The notes beneath the pieces were generated by a model that saw only the letters and a list, made by a program, of their open reading frames with translations, was not told where the DNA came from and did no database searches. The translations under genes and the position numbers were made by a program. Shown here piece after piece: positions 10,000 to 22,104 of a stretch of 64,000 nt of DNA (the first letter of the stretch is position 1; each line of letters begins with the position of its first letter). Source of the DNA: Periplaneta americana (taxonomy: Eukaryota; Arthropoda; Insecta; Blattodea; Blattidae); the NCBI RefSeq assembly GCF_040183065.1, contig NC_091125.1:130162621-130226620 (forward strand), read 5' to 3'.

Positions 10000-11500
10000 C
10001 ATTAAAATGTATTGAAATAAAAACACAATCGTAATAACAGCATCTGCTTAGGGATTTAATAATATGATTACACTTCAGAATCTTCACAATAACAAAAAGC
10101 GAATTAACATAATTATGACCATTGGAAGTGTACATGCTGCTATAATTATATTGAGAGAAAAATTTGCTTTATTATTTTGGTCCATTGTAAATACTAATTT
10201 TGGTTACACTTCGGTGATCTTCATCACAGCTAAGGAAGGGAATTAACACAGTAGGTACCATTTTTTTTCATGCTGTTAATTACATCGAGCAAAAAGAAAC
10301 CACTTTTATTATTTTGGTCAACGGTAAAATATTAATTGTTACTCCATTTAATATTGTATTTTTGGTGTGGGAAAAATATTCGCTTTCTATTCACAATTTT
10401 ATAATAGCCTACCATTTTCTGGTCCAGGGTAAATACTCGTCTTTAACGCAAAAAAATTCTGTGCTGTATCAGTGATATACCGTACCGACACTTAGGCCTA
10501 CTGTAGAATACGGTACGTCAGACAGTTTCGGGAATGAAACTACAGTTATTTTGTTTTGAACGTTTTAGTTTTATTTCTGTTTATATATGGAGAATATGCA
10601 ATATACTTTCTCTTCACATGAAGTGAAATTAGATCGATCTCAAAACAAATTTTTCACTATGGTTCATTCAAAGTGCATGTGCCTATTATCACTTTAATAT
10701 TGCATAACTCGTGTTTACAAATCAAACTAGTGATCACACAGGTCTGTATCTGCTCTCAATGCCGAGATATTACTGAGAGAGGCTGTGCAGTACGGCTAAT
10801 TTTATACGCAACACAGGTGCTTTCATGCCCATAACAAGGGGAGGTGGCGTCACTGGTGATCACAATAACATTATCATTCAGCTGTAGCCCATAATGTTGT
10901 TACAGTAAGCATTTGAAATTCTGCCATTTTTTTGTTTCACCATTGAGTCCGAAATTGGTCCCCATGCTGTCAGAGAGAAATCAAAGTGTTTAGACCGATC
11001 TATATAACTGAAAAGCTGAGGTTTTGACGTTGAACTGCCAATATATGCAGTACATTGCAGTCAAATAGGTTAGTTTCACCTGAAATCCTTGTAATAGGGT
11101 ACCGGTACCAGTAGTTCAAACTTTTCCCTAAATGCACTACTGGTTCCACAGATTTCCTTTTCAATGTTACAAAGGATGCAATTGGGTGAAGGGAAGATGT
11201 TCAGGTGTTAAGGTGTTAACACAATATTAATAGAGGAACCATTTATTTTCTTGGTGTGCTTACTTAGTGTTTCTAGATTTCCGTGATGCTACTTGTACCT
11301 CTTTTTCTTGGACACCTTTTGCTGTTATCTTGCTTCATGCTTTAATATGCTGTTTCTGACATCCTTTCTAATTTGTAAGGTAGTTACCAGCTTTATTCCC
11401 GACTTTGTTAAAAAGAGATGGATCCATTGCTTCTTTTTTCACCAACATTCTGGAGCATAAAGATATCGGTAATCTTGTTATAATTTCATAACCGGTATTT
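10000..11500. other. Intergenic DNA, nothing recognised
   Basis: AT-rich, with short frames only. No transposon end, tRNA box or protein motif stands out. Confidence 0.5.
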
Positions 11501-11504
11501 CGAT

Positions 11505-11820
11505 AGTGTAGCTGCCACGACAGTCTAATAGTTAGAGTGGTGGACTTAGAATCCTGAGGACCTGATTTCGATCTAAGGCGTACCCCCAATTTATAATTTG
11601 TGTTAGGCAAGCCTGTGTTCTAGGTACCACAGGGGTTTTCTCCAGGAGCTCCAGTTCCCCTGTGGCATTCCAACAAATCTCATCATCTTATCTCATCGAG
11701 GGAGTAGTGTAATACTAGAGGCACCTTGGGGAATGACTATGTCGATAAATTGGTCTGCACAACTGGCTTTATATGGGTCAATGATGAACAGTCAAGTACC
11801 CACCATTAATAAAAAAAAAA
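11505..11820 (+). repeat. tRNA-derived SINE with long body
   Basis: 'acagtctaatagttagagtgg' resembles an A box and 'ctgatttcgatctaagg' a decayed B box. The body carries 'ggggttttctccaggagctc' and ends in an A-run at about 11809. This differs from the other SINE families in the window. Confidence 0.6.
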
Positions 11821-11964
11821 TCGGTAGTGTTAAGAAGGTATAGCATTGAGAGCAACCTGAGAAGTGGCAAGCAACTATTGTCTGTTCAAATCTCTGAGTC
11901 AGGACCCAACCCCAACTCATCCTATGTCAGATGCTGTGGAATTATGAGTTTTTTTTTAACTATT

Positions 11965-12180
11965 TAGAATGTCAGTTGGGAGACCTGAGGGGAAAAATAC
12001 CTCTGGGGAGGCCGAGACATAGATGGAAGGATAATATTAAAATGGATTTGAGGAAGGTGGGATATGATGCTAGGGACTGGATTAATCTTGCTCAGGATAG
12101 GGACCGATCCGACAGTGGGTTTATGTGAGGGTGGCAATGAACTTCCAGGTTCTCTAAAAGCCATTTGTAAGTAAGTATGC
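11965..12180 (+). mobile_element. RTE-like LINE, 3' end fragment
   Basis: Matches the last about 200 bp of the LINE at 59515-60222: 'ctggggaggccgagacatag', 'gatatgatgctagggactgg' and 'attaatcttgctcaggatag', ending in the short tandem tail 'gtaagtaagta'. Such tails are typical of RTE-type non-LTR elements. Another copy on the minus strand lies at 48260-48560. Confidence 0.8.
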
Positions 12181-12449
12181 TGTGTTTATTAACTGAGATT
12201 TCTTACTGTCTCATTTAGAATTGTTACTCATTGTTGTGTTTAAAGTTCGGGAACTTAATAAGTTTTTCTTTCATATTGTGAAAGAATTAATCTTGCAATT
12301 TCAATGATGGTGTGTAATTTTTAGTCATAATACGCAGAGCTTTGGGTGAAGATGAACAGTACTCGATATTTAGTTTTATATTATATCAATTTTTCATTTT
12401 AGTCTATTATTTAAGAATGGTGTATCAGCTACGAAGTTACCCAGTGTTG

Positions 12450-13105
12450 GTGACAGTGCTTTTTTTCTGGTGGAATGCTGTTCCAGCACCTTCTTGTTGT
12501 ATTTTTCATCACAGAACCAAGAAATGTGTTAATAATTACGTTTTTAACATTATCATTGTTACCATAACAGATATATTCTGTAGGACCAAAAATTAATCTT
12601 TACGTATATTCTTCGCCCAACAGTGCATATCACTGTGGAATCCCAGCCACAAAGTCATTCAGTTGAGTGCACTCCTTGTATAATGGCAGTTGACTTAATA
12701 TGTCAACATATATGTCGAACTTGGAGTCAGGCCACAAAGGGAAAAACACTAGATAGGGATTCGATCCAATTCTGTGGATTGAACTTCGGCGTAACTCAGT
12801 GGTTAGAGCACTTGGTATGTAGAACCAAGGACCTGGGCTCGATCCCCAGCAGCAGAACAAATTTTTCTCCTCTAATAATCATTGTTACCATAACAGATAT
12901 ATTCTGTAGGACCAAAGATTAATCTTTATGTAGATTATGAACTCCGCTTAGGCCTTGAAAGTCTTGCAGTTGGACGAAAAAGAAGTTAAAAATGATAGAA
13001 GTCCCGTGTACTGGACAGTAAGCCTAATTATCTCCCTGTTCGCTATAATATTCGTGTATTCTACACAGAGTTCCACCACCTTTTTGTCCAGACGAAAAGC
13101 ATTGG
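12450..13105 (+). repeat. Dispersed repeat, copy B, split by a SINE
   Basis: Second copy of the repeat at 9715-9990. It is interrupted by the SINE at about 12610-12875, and a stretch of about 55 bp (from 'attgttaccataacagatat' to 'attaatcttta') is present on both sides of that SINE (about 12551-12606 and 12879-12934). Confidence 0.6.
12610..12875 (+). repeat. tRNA-derived SINE with 5' leader
   Basis: 'cgtaactcagtggttagagc' (A box) and 'ctgggctcgatcccc' (B box) mark the tRNA-like part at about 12788-12855, followed by 'aacaaatttttctcct'. About 170 bp of unrelated leader precedes it, as in the SINEs at 3836-4125 and 13790-14090. Confidence 0.75.
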
Positions 13106-13789
13106 TAGATGGAATTAGTGACAGATGATATTTCGGCAAGATGAGACCAAGGATTCACCAAGGACTACCTGATATTTGTCTTACAATTGGGGAAAACGAG
13201 AAAAACTCAACCAGGTTATAAACCCAAGTCCTTGTGCAGCCTCGGATTAGGAAACCAGCTTCATAATCCTAAGCTATGCCATTGGCTACTTTTGCTGAAC
13301 TCACAGATGATAAGATCATACTTCAATGAAATATGTTTTATATGCATATTGTATAACATTAAGAATTCATGTTGAACAATTGCATTTTGTTTTTGACAAC
13401 TTTACATAAATTCTAAACCTATTTTTGTTGCTGTCCGCTAATCAGTTAACTCTTTCTTGACAGCTTATTGTTGAAAGTGGTCAACTCTCAGGTTTTCTTA
13501 GTGAAGAATTGAAATCTATACTACCCTATTTCTTTAATCCTTAGGAGCCATGCGTCCATTACAGTGACTAGCTAATATTATGGTCATTACATGATATAAC
13601 TTGTTATAAATTGTAGCTTACGTTACATATAAAATACGTTGATATTCTTTAACTTTATATAACATGAAGGACATTGCACTTGTATTATTACGATGTACCG
13701 AAGTACATATGATATTTTCGTGCAGAAATTCTGCGTCATCTTATGATATGCGGAAAATAAGTCACTTAGTGATTTAAGACGGCGCTTAC

Positions 13790-14090
13790 TCTGTTGGATC
13801 CCGGCCAGTTAGTCACTCATAATGAGTGCATCTCTGCACATGTGTGGACATTGTGCCATTGTCATACATATATATGACGCAGTGCATGAGGGTAGGCCAC
13901 TAGAGGGAACCCAAGAGGTGGAACTTAAACTGAGAGGATTCAATCCGACATCGGGATGGGAATCCGGTGTGGCTTAGTGGATAGAGCGTCAGCATGTAGA
14001 GCTGAAAACCCGGGTTCAAATCCTGGTGCTGGAGAGGATTTTTCTCCGTTCCAGTCATCTTTCATCATTGCACTTGATTCAATAAATTTT
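13790..14090 (+). repeat. tRNA-derived SINE with 5' leader
   Basis: The tRNA-like region at about 13965-14035 has 'gtgtggcttagtggatagag' (A box) and 'cccgggttcaaatcct' (B box), then 'gaggatttttctccgttcc'. The upstream leader (about 13795-13960) includes 'gaacccaagaggtggaactt'. Its tail similarity to the 12610-12875 SINE puts both in one superfamily. Confidence 0.75.
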
Positions 14091-14189
14091 TTTTTGTATT
14101 TTTTTTCTTAAAAAAGGAGCAAAATCATTTCAACTGCAGTCAACTGAAACCCTGTCAGCTTCCATGCGTACCATTACACTGATTGTTTT

Positions 14190-14365
14190 ACATGGACCTC
14201 CTCCCCATTCTTTACCACAGGCTCAATCAACTGCAGTGGCCGGGACGCGAACCTGCGATCTTAGGCAAGATATGCTGGCAGGACATATCTTGTGCGCCTT
14301 AAACCACTCAGCTAATGAACCCAATACGAATTTATCCGATTATGCAGGAATACGAACCCCTGGTT
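14190..14365 (-). repeat. tRNA-like SINE remnant
   Basis: On the minus strand an A-box-like 'agctgagtggtttaaggcgc' and B-box-like 'gatcgcaggttcgcgtccc' are spaced as in a tRNA-derived SINE head. The body is not assigned. Confidence 0.45.
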
Positions 14366-14533
14366 AAGAGTTAGACATTTGCATGCAATAGTGGTATAAG
14401 TCTTCCAGTTTCTAAGGGTTAAACAAAACATATCAAATTTGGTTCATCCACATAGCACTATATTACGGATAGTCAGAGGAATTTTAAGAAGTAGAAGTAA
14501 TGAAATCTGGAGATATGAACAATAAAACAAGTA

Positions 14534-15086
14534 CAATGAAATCTCGTTAATCTGGACCCTGATAAGCTGGAATTCACTTATTCCAAACAGGCAAAAAAAA
14601 AGAATTTGTTTTAAAACTTACTTTTATACATTAGAACTATGGAATTACTGTCCCAAAAGAATACATACATGTACAGTACTTCAAACCAAATTCCACCAAC
14701 AAGAGTTTCAAGTTATGCAGAGCCAGGTCTGTCAGGCACATCATAATTATGGGTACCATGTATGTACTGTGCTGTATGTATTGCTTTACATTTTACTGTA
14801 CTGTATAATGTATTTAGGCCATTTCCTTTAAATACACAATAATAAACTTGTTTTGTTGCTATAAACGGAGTTTAAATGTGCTTTCTACACCACCTCATTC
14901 TAGTGCCGAGGTCATGGAAAGCATGGGGCTCTACCTCCATGCCCCCCCCAAGTGCCTTCATGGCATGTTGCGGGGATACCTTTACCTTTTTTTTTACTGT
15001 TTTTTAGGTTATTTCAGTTAATCTGGACTTTAGTTAAATCGGTCAGCTTATCTCCCCAATTAGTCCGGATAAACGAGGCTTTACTG
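14534..15086. mobile_element. Tigger/pogo-like non-autonomous transposon
   Basis: The left end CAATGAAATCTCGTTAATCT and the complement of the right end CAGTAAAGCCTCGTTTATCC are inverted repeats with the usual Tigger-type 'CTCGTTAATC.GGAC' core. TA flanks both sides (14532-14533, 15087-15088). No transposase is recognised in the 553 bp. Confidence 0.75.
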
Positions 15087-15089
15087 TAT

Positions 15090-16200
15090 AATTGCATTTT
15101 AAATAAAAATGGTAAATAAACAAACTTGCATTTTGTTACGTATTTATTTGCTAATGTATGTAAAACTCCACATTGAACAGTCTTTACGTTATTCTTCAAA
15201 ACAGATTCTATAAATTAAAATACATACAAGACATATAAGTAAAACATACTAAAATCATAGATCGACACAACCTGTGAATCAACATTTCCATCTTCTTAAT
15301 CAAAATAAAATACAAAATGGGTTTTGGTCTTCATTTAACGTGTGATGTTAAGGGTGAGCAAGTAATCAGTCGTTTTTAAAAGATTTTCTATTAAAAAAAA
15401 TAGGGCTATTCATTATTAGTTTCTCAGCGTAATCTATATATTATGATTTTAAATGTGATGCCTAACATGGGAAGTCTATTATTGCAACTGGTTCTGGTAA
15501 CACGAGCAGATTAATAGAACCATAGTTTAAAGCTCGAGGAACACATGCATATTAAAGTTTTTTTGTGCGAATTAACTAGTTTTAAAACTGTAATATGGCA
15601 CTGATTGAAATATATTATGTTTTTCAATCATAGGATATGCTGGAGCTTATTGCACGAGGGGTTGAGATAACCTAAAATGCACAAGATGCTGAGAAGTAAT
15701 AAATGAAATAAATAAGATACACATGAATACACTACAAAACCACCATTAGGGCTGTGTCTCACGTATTACAACATTTCGTTCCTTCAAAATATTTATTCAG
15801 TTTATTAAAAAAATCTCTGGCCTCTGCATCCCACTTCATTATTTTTGAAGTTGTACTACGAATTATCACATATATCCTGAACATGCGTTATTTCATTTAC
15901 ATGGCACATTCTCTGCTTTGGTACTGGATTTATATACAGAATTGGTTACGAAAATGACTTACATAGAGCTCAATAATTTCTCGGACTGGTGGCATTACTG
16001 TGCATTGGATTCCAGAATTGATTACATTGCAAGTACAGGTACCTTAATGCTCAGAAATGGCCGGAATATGTAAATATATCACTTGCACTCCAAGCCTACT
16101 GTTTGAGACAGAACACGCCTGTTTATATGCTGATAGAGTGATGGGTAAACATGACAGATCCAGTGGCGGATAGTGAGAAAGGAGCTAGTCTTTGCATATT
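15090..16200. other. Intergenic DNA, nothing recognised
   Basis: AT-rich sequence without a convincing gene or element boundary. Confidence 0.5.
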
Positions 16201-16204
16201 ACTA

Positions 16205-18330
16205 CTTATGTAAGACAATACTGATTATCTTTATAACTCTTCACTGTGTTAATACGAGGAAATTACCTGGCTGACTAGTTTCGAAGTGATGTTCTTCATT
16301 TTCCACAGCCTAGTGAAGATCCCACGCTATCTTCTGGTTTCCTGTTGTGGCGGGGTGTGTTCATGATTGTGTCGAAAAGGAAATTGAGATGAATGTTCAG
16401 GTTGTGCTGGGGGTGTGTTTTTGTACGTTTCTAGTTTTTTGGCTGGATGTGTAATATTTTGATGTCAGTGTCTATGTTGCTGTAGTTGTGATTGGACTTC
16501 GTGATGTGACCTGCGTAGGTTGAATTCTTGTGTAGCTTTGTTATGGCTGTGATATGTTCCTTGTAACGTGTTTGAAATGATCTCCCAGTCTGTCCAATGT
16601 AGAAGTCGTTGCAACTATTGCATGATACAGTGAAACCTGTTCAAATCGGAACCTGAATAATCCGGAATCCTGTCTATTTCGGAACGATTTATTGGTCCCG
16701 GCGAAATTTGTATGTATTATGTGTAATTTTTCCTGAATAAAACGGAAACTGTCTGCTACTGTTCAAAACGGAAACAATATTTTGGACACACTATATTTTG
16801 TGACTATATTTTGAAACAGCGTGTAATTTCAAGGAATATTCGAAATATGTAGGTCACTAAGATAAAAACAAGTTTTCTTTGCAAAATTCTAGAGGGTACG
16901 AGGGTGTGTTGGCCTGTCGGTCATAAATTTTATTACCCTGTTGACTAGGCAGACGAGTCCCTTCAAAGATTTTCAATGCTTCATACCTGTGTACTGTCGT
17001 AGCTAAACAGAGCGCAAGTATAGTGATTTCCAGGTAAAAAAAAAAGTTGCATAAAATGTGGCATTAACATTAAGTGATGAAGTAAAAGTTATCGAGATAA
17101 AGGAAAATTAGAAATAAAGTCTGTGTGAAATAATATTGAAGTAGAGTTGTGGAAAACTCAGGTGTGACACTTAAAAAAATAAAGATCATAATGAGTGAGT
17201 GGCATGCGGCCAATATTGGTAACACAAAAGGAACCAGAAAGCAACTGTTTAGTGTGAAAATAAATGAACTGTTGTGGGAGTGGGTTCTTCATGACCTTTC
17301 AAAGAACATGCCGATTTCTGGATCTATCCTGCAAAGCAAGCTATTGAACTGGGAAAGAAATTAAATAAACCAGAATTCAAGGCTTCTAATAGATGGCTCC
17401 TAGTCCAATTAATTAATAATGTGCAGTGATATGCAATACAGTATTAGAGTATAGTGTTAGATATTAAATAGAATGAGATTAGTAAACTTTAATAATGTTT
17501 AATGACAAATGAGTGAGTTACGATAATATTTATACAGAAAATGAGATTTTAATCAAGATGATTCACCAACATAATGAGCGTCAGAAAGCTGATTTAATGT
17601 GATGAGTGTTAAATGGAATATTTTGTACTTCTTGCAGTTTGGGGTATGCCATTTTGTTTTTCATGTATATGAATGACAAAATATTCCATTTTAATATCAC
17701 ACCTGAATAATAGGGAAAAAAAAATTAGGACCATGTCACTTCCGTCTTGAACAGGTTTCACTGTAGTTTGTATACACCTGTTAAGATGTTTTTGTAGTGT
17801 GTTCTGTATGCATCTTAACACACAGACAAGACACACAAATAAATACAACTTAACAGATGTATACAAACTATTATGCAATAGTTGCAACGACTTGTACATT
17901 GGACAGACTGGAAGATCATTTCAAACACGTTACAAGGAACATATAACAGCCATAAAAAACTACACAAGAATTTAACCTATGCAAAACATATCACAAAGTC
18001 CAATCACAACTACAACAACACAGACACTGACATGAAAATACTACACATCCAGCCAAAAAACCATTAACTTGACACTCTAGAAGAATATGAAATACACAAA
18101 CATACAAAAACACACCTCCAGCACATCCTGAACACTCAACTGAATTTCAAAACACACACCCTTTTCGATACAATCATGAACACATTCCACCACAACAAGA
18201 AATCAGAAGATAGCAAGGGATCTCCACTAGACTTTGTAAAATGAAGAACATTATTTCAAAACTAATCAGCCAGATAATTTTCTCATATTAACACAGTGAA
18301 GATTTATAAAGTTAATCAGTGATTATTATA
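16205..18330. mobile_element. Inverted pair of Penelope-like element 3' fragments
   Basis: The right arm (about 17815-18330, plus strand) encodes LYIGQTGRSFQTRYKEHI, a GIY-YIG endonuclease start typical of the C-terminus of Penelope-like retroelements. The left arm (about 16205-17810, minus strand) carries the same region in opposite orientation, with a pogo element inserted in it at 16628-17763. The arms meet near 17810. Both are old, broken fragments. A further 3'-terminal piece of the family lies at about 18830-18925. Confidence 0.75.
16628..17763 (+). mobile_element. pogo/Tigger-like DNA transposon
   Basis: The ends are inverted: CAGTGAAACCTGTTCAAATC on the left, and the complement of the right end reads CAGTGAAACCTGTTCAAGAC. 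TA flanks both sides, and the other arm of the host inverted repeat has the uninterrupted site with a single TA. From 17149 a frame encodes INELLWEWVLHDLSKNMPIS and, after a shift, ELGKKLNKPEFKAS: a CENP-B-type helix-turn-helix as in pogo/Tigger transposases. The DDE catalytic region is absent, so this is an internally deleted copy. Confidence 0.88.
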
Positions 18331-18829
18331 AGTGTTAAAAGTGTATATAGAACAATGAAGACAATACATTTAATTAAAGTCATACAAAAAAGAAAATCAA
18401 ATCGAGTGATGTGCAGTAATCAGTCCAATGGCGGATACACATTCAGAGTCAACTCTTCAACAAGATGAAGTATATTAATTGTAAAAATGGCTGCAAATCT
18501 CTCACTGATTAACAGAGGACGCATTATAAGTATCTATATGAGAGGTTTATATGCCTCCTGAAGAGATAGATTTGCGGATACCGGTACCTTACAAGGTTGA
18601 AGCCATATTTTGATTGATTAATATGTTGCAAGAACATGGCGAGGATGGGCTGAAAGACCACAGGAAACAGAACTGCAGACCAAAAATTATGACTCCTTAA
18701 CAAGATGCCACGTTTGCAAAGAGCTTCAGCATCATCCTGACTTCTTCGAACATTTAATTAATTCAGTGCCATGTTGCTTGAGGACTGTGATAGACTGCAA
18801 GGTCACAGGATTAATTATTAAATAATTAC

Positions 18830-18925
18830 TGATTAACAATAACCTCTTTACTGTGTTAATATTATAAAAATACTTGGCTGACTAGTCTCGGCATGGTGTC
18901 CATCATTGTCCGAAGCCTATTAAAT
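18830..18925 (-). mobile_element. Penelope-like 3'-terminal fragment
   Basis: 'cttggctgactagtctcggc' and 'tttactgtgttaatatta' match the outer part of the 16205-18330 arms ('cctggctgactagtttcgaa', 'cactgtgttaatacg'). Only the non-coding terminus is present. Confidence 0.55.
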
Positions 18926-19080
18926 AATATATGTGTGGGGGGGGGGGATTGAGAAGTTAAATTGTTTAGTATCAAATTAAATTGAAGTGTCAGGAGTAAA
19001 ATCTTTCTAATCTGTGACTTTAAAGATGTTTGTTCACTTTTCTTTGTTTACTTAATACACATATAACAAGAACACGGTCC

Positions 19081-19300
19081 ACACCTGTGGAGTAATAGTT
19101 AGTGTGTCTAGCCACGAAACTAGGTGGCCCGGGTTCGATTCCCTGTCGGGGCAAGTTACCTGGTTGAGGTTTTTTCCGGGGTTTTCCCTCAACCCAATAT
19201 GAGCAAATGCTGGGTAACTTTCGGTGTTGGACTTCGGACTCATTTCTCCGGCATTATCACCTTCATCTCATTCAGATACTTAAAAAAAAAAAAAAAACAA
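19081..19300 (+). repeat. tRNA-derived SINE, complete copy
   Basis: The head has 'gtaatagttagtgtgtctag' and the B box 'ggcccgggttcgattcc'. The body 'caagttacctggttgaggtt', 'caacccaatatgagcaaatg' and 'ggcattatcaccttcatctc' leads to a run of A. This is the most frequent SINE here: other copies at 1-50, 24238-24465, 29550-31520 (split), 56826-57055 and 58095-58330. Confidence 0.88.
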
Positions 19301-19311
19301 CATGTTTACAA

Positions 19312-19517
19312 CTATAAAACTTTCTAGAGTTAAAACGTTGAAAGTGTTACAATTTTTAAAAAAGGTAATGTATCTTTATGACAGATGGGCCCCGTTTCAA
19401 CACCAGTGTGGCGTCGTCTTCAGTAGTCTTCGAACTACTGCTGCACCGCTGTTGAAACAGGACCCATCTTTTTTTAAAAATTGCAACACTTTTAACGTTT
19501 TACTCTAAAAAGTTTGA
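19312..19517. repeat. Foldback (hairpin) MITE
   Basis: The left arm 'actttctagagttaaaacgt' plus 'gttacaatttttaaaaaa' plus 'gatgggccccgtttcaac' is mirrored by 'gttgaaacaggacccatc' plus 'tttttttaaaaattgcaaca' plus 'acgttttactctaaaaagtt'. The arms are about 80-90 bp with a short loop near 19400-19450. It directly abuts the A-tail of the SINE. Confidence 0.7.
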
Positions 19518-19519
19518 TA

Positions 19520-20300
19520 GTTTTAATCAAGTGTTAAAGTGGGGGGAAAAAAATGAACATGTTTATCATTAAGTCATATAAATACAGTATATCTATATAT
19601 GAAACTGAAATGTGATATTTGTATGGTTTAAATTTTATGGTCATACAGAAGAGGTAATACGCAAAGATTACGACTAACTCTTTCCCTACTGTCCACCATG
19701 GGTCTGCTGTATACTTATGATTATAACCGTGTGTGTGTTGTCTCAAACAATATGCCAGGAGAGCGCAAGTGATCTGTTTACATTTTCCAGCCGATATGTA
19801 GCTGAAAACGTTGTATATCTTTACATCTAGGACAAGTTGCAAATACCCGAAAACAGAAAACAAGTTTTGCAAAGTTAATATATGGTGCATTACAAACATA
19901 TTACTGTCTGACTACGAAGACAAAAACTACACAATTTTGGTGTGTAACTCTCAAACAAGTATCAGTCGTGAGAAATTTTCACTCTTGTATTTCTTCCTGT
20001 TTTCTGAATGAAAACTGAAGTCAAAATCAGACAGCCTGTCTTGGTAACTTCATCATCATTGCTGATAAAGATGCCATGTTTTTACACACATCACAATGAG
20101 TTATAAAATACGGCGTTTTATGCTTGAACCGCAATTTAAACCATAAATCAGTCATATGAAAATCTCCCTCTCCTTGCGACAAAGAAAGAAAAAAAAAAGT
20201 GTGTCACCAGAAAAAACTAAAGCCCGGTTCCTACAGTGCTTGTTTCTGTGATAGATTGCATGTTGGGAGCGCTGATGGCAGTTCTGCTGCTTTGTTAGCT
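19520..20300. other. Intergenic DNA, nothing recognised
   Basis: No gene or element boundary is recognised. The 121-codon minus frame at 19534-19899 has no known motif and no splice support. Confidence 0.45.
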
Positions 20301-20393
20301 TGCATGCTGGAACCAACATAGGCGGAGTTATGGGGGGTCATGGGGGGGGGGCAGTTAGAAAAGATTGAATTTAAAAGATCTTTTTTGTTTTTA

Positions 20394-21567
20394 GATAAAT
20401 ACAATATAATATTTGTTACTCAATCAAATGACAAATCAATGTAAAATAATGACTTATATTATATCGTCATTAAGTTTTAAACACATAAATTACATATTGC
20501 AAACGTTTTCGCCCATTCAGGCATCTTCAGGCACAATTATACAATATCTCAATATCAAACTGTATAGTCATTACATCGGTGGTAGATAAACTGTTTAAAA
20601 TTAATGATGTACAACATCTCCATAATTAAAATGTAATATTACACGTCATAAAATTAAAATAATATTAAAATTAGAACAACGTAGTGTTATGATTTAAACT
20701 TCATAATATTCTGTGAAACTCTTGTTCAGAAGAGTCCAATGATTGATGGGTTATATCTGAAATATATAAATGTGATATAGAAGCGGCAATTTATCAAATT
20801 TAAAAGTATGATTGGAATGGATAAAGAAAGTACTCACGTCGTTTGAATGTGGCAACTGTATAGGTCACTATGAAACATCCTATGTTTGAAGTAGTTATCT
20901 GTAATGAAATAATAAATCAAAATTTTGAAGAATTTGAAAGTGATTGAAAAAGTTAACAGGTCCGATAGCAGCAGGTCGTCCCACATCTTCGTAAATACGT
21001 CTATAAATTAACTTTTTCAATCACTTTCAAATTCTTCAAAATTTTGATTTATTATTTCATTACAGATAACTACTTCAAACATAGGATGTTTCATAGTGAT
21101 CTATACAGTTGCCACATTCAAACGACATGAGTACTTTCTTTATCCATTCCAATCATACTTTTAAATTTGATAATTTGTCACTTCTATTTCACATTTATAT
21201 ATTTCAGATATAACCCATCAATCATTGGACTCTACTGAACAAGAGTTCAGAATATTATGAAGTTTAAATCATAACACTACGTTGTTCTAATTTTAATATT
21301 ATTTTAATTTTATGACCTGTAATATTACATTTTAATTATGGAGATGTTGTACATCATTAATTTTAAACAGTTTATCTACCACCGATGTAATGACTATACA
21401 GTTTGATATTGAGATATTGTATAATTGTGCCTGAAGATGCCTGAATGGGCGAAAACGTTTGCAATATGTAATTTATGTGTTTAAAATTTAATGACCATAT
21501 AATATAAGTCATTATTTTACATTGATTTGTCATCTGACTGAGTAACAAATATTATATTGTATTTATC
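20394..21567. repeat. 1.17-kb near-perfect palindrome (foldback element)
   Basis: The left arm 20394-20956 and right arm 21008-21567 are inverted copies of about 560 bp with only scattered mismatches by eye, separated by a 51-base spacer (20957-21007). The outer ends are GATAAATACAATATAATATT and its complement, with TA on each side (20392-20393, 21568-21569), compatible with a Tc1/mariner-type target. No coding frame is seen. The arms carry a CTGAAGA / hairpin / GAAA motif (plus 21431-21462, minus 20499-20530). Confidence 0.9.
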
Positions 21568-22104
21568 TATATTGATTGACAATCTGAACAATTATCATGC
21601 TCTCTAAGTTTTTTGTTTTTGTTTATGATTAAGTTTCTGTGCTTAAATTGACGAATTAATGTTTTCAGATCATGTGTCTGGACTAAAATATTTATTTTAA
21701 ATTTCTGAATGTATAAGAATTTGTATACCTCATTTGAAGAATGGAAGCAATGTAATGTTTCTTTTGTAATAGCCCATACTCATGTATTAGAAGTCTGCAG
21801 TGTTCAGGTCGCCACTTGGAGAAATATGAATAACATACTGCACAACAATGCAGAAAAAAAGAAAAGTGATCCTGATATAATGTGTAAACTTATAGACGAG
21901 ATTAAATAAAATAATAATTAGAGTTTACATTTCATATAAAAAAGTTTTTGTTAACACTGTTACGTAGTTGTATTGATGTATATGTATGAGAGAGAAAAAG
22001 AGGGAGATTGTTTTAAGTTACGGCCTATTATAATTTGTAGTAGACCTACAGTTCAAGCCTTGTACAATTCGATCCGAAACATTGCGGATATGGATGTAAC
22101 ATTG

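Noticed and set aside
19380-19460. CTGAAGA ... GAAAC motif on the minus strand of the 19312-19517 hairpin
   Set aside because: The spacing and stem II are irregular and no stem III/GUH follows, so it is not counted with the hammerhead-like cases.
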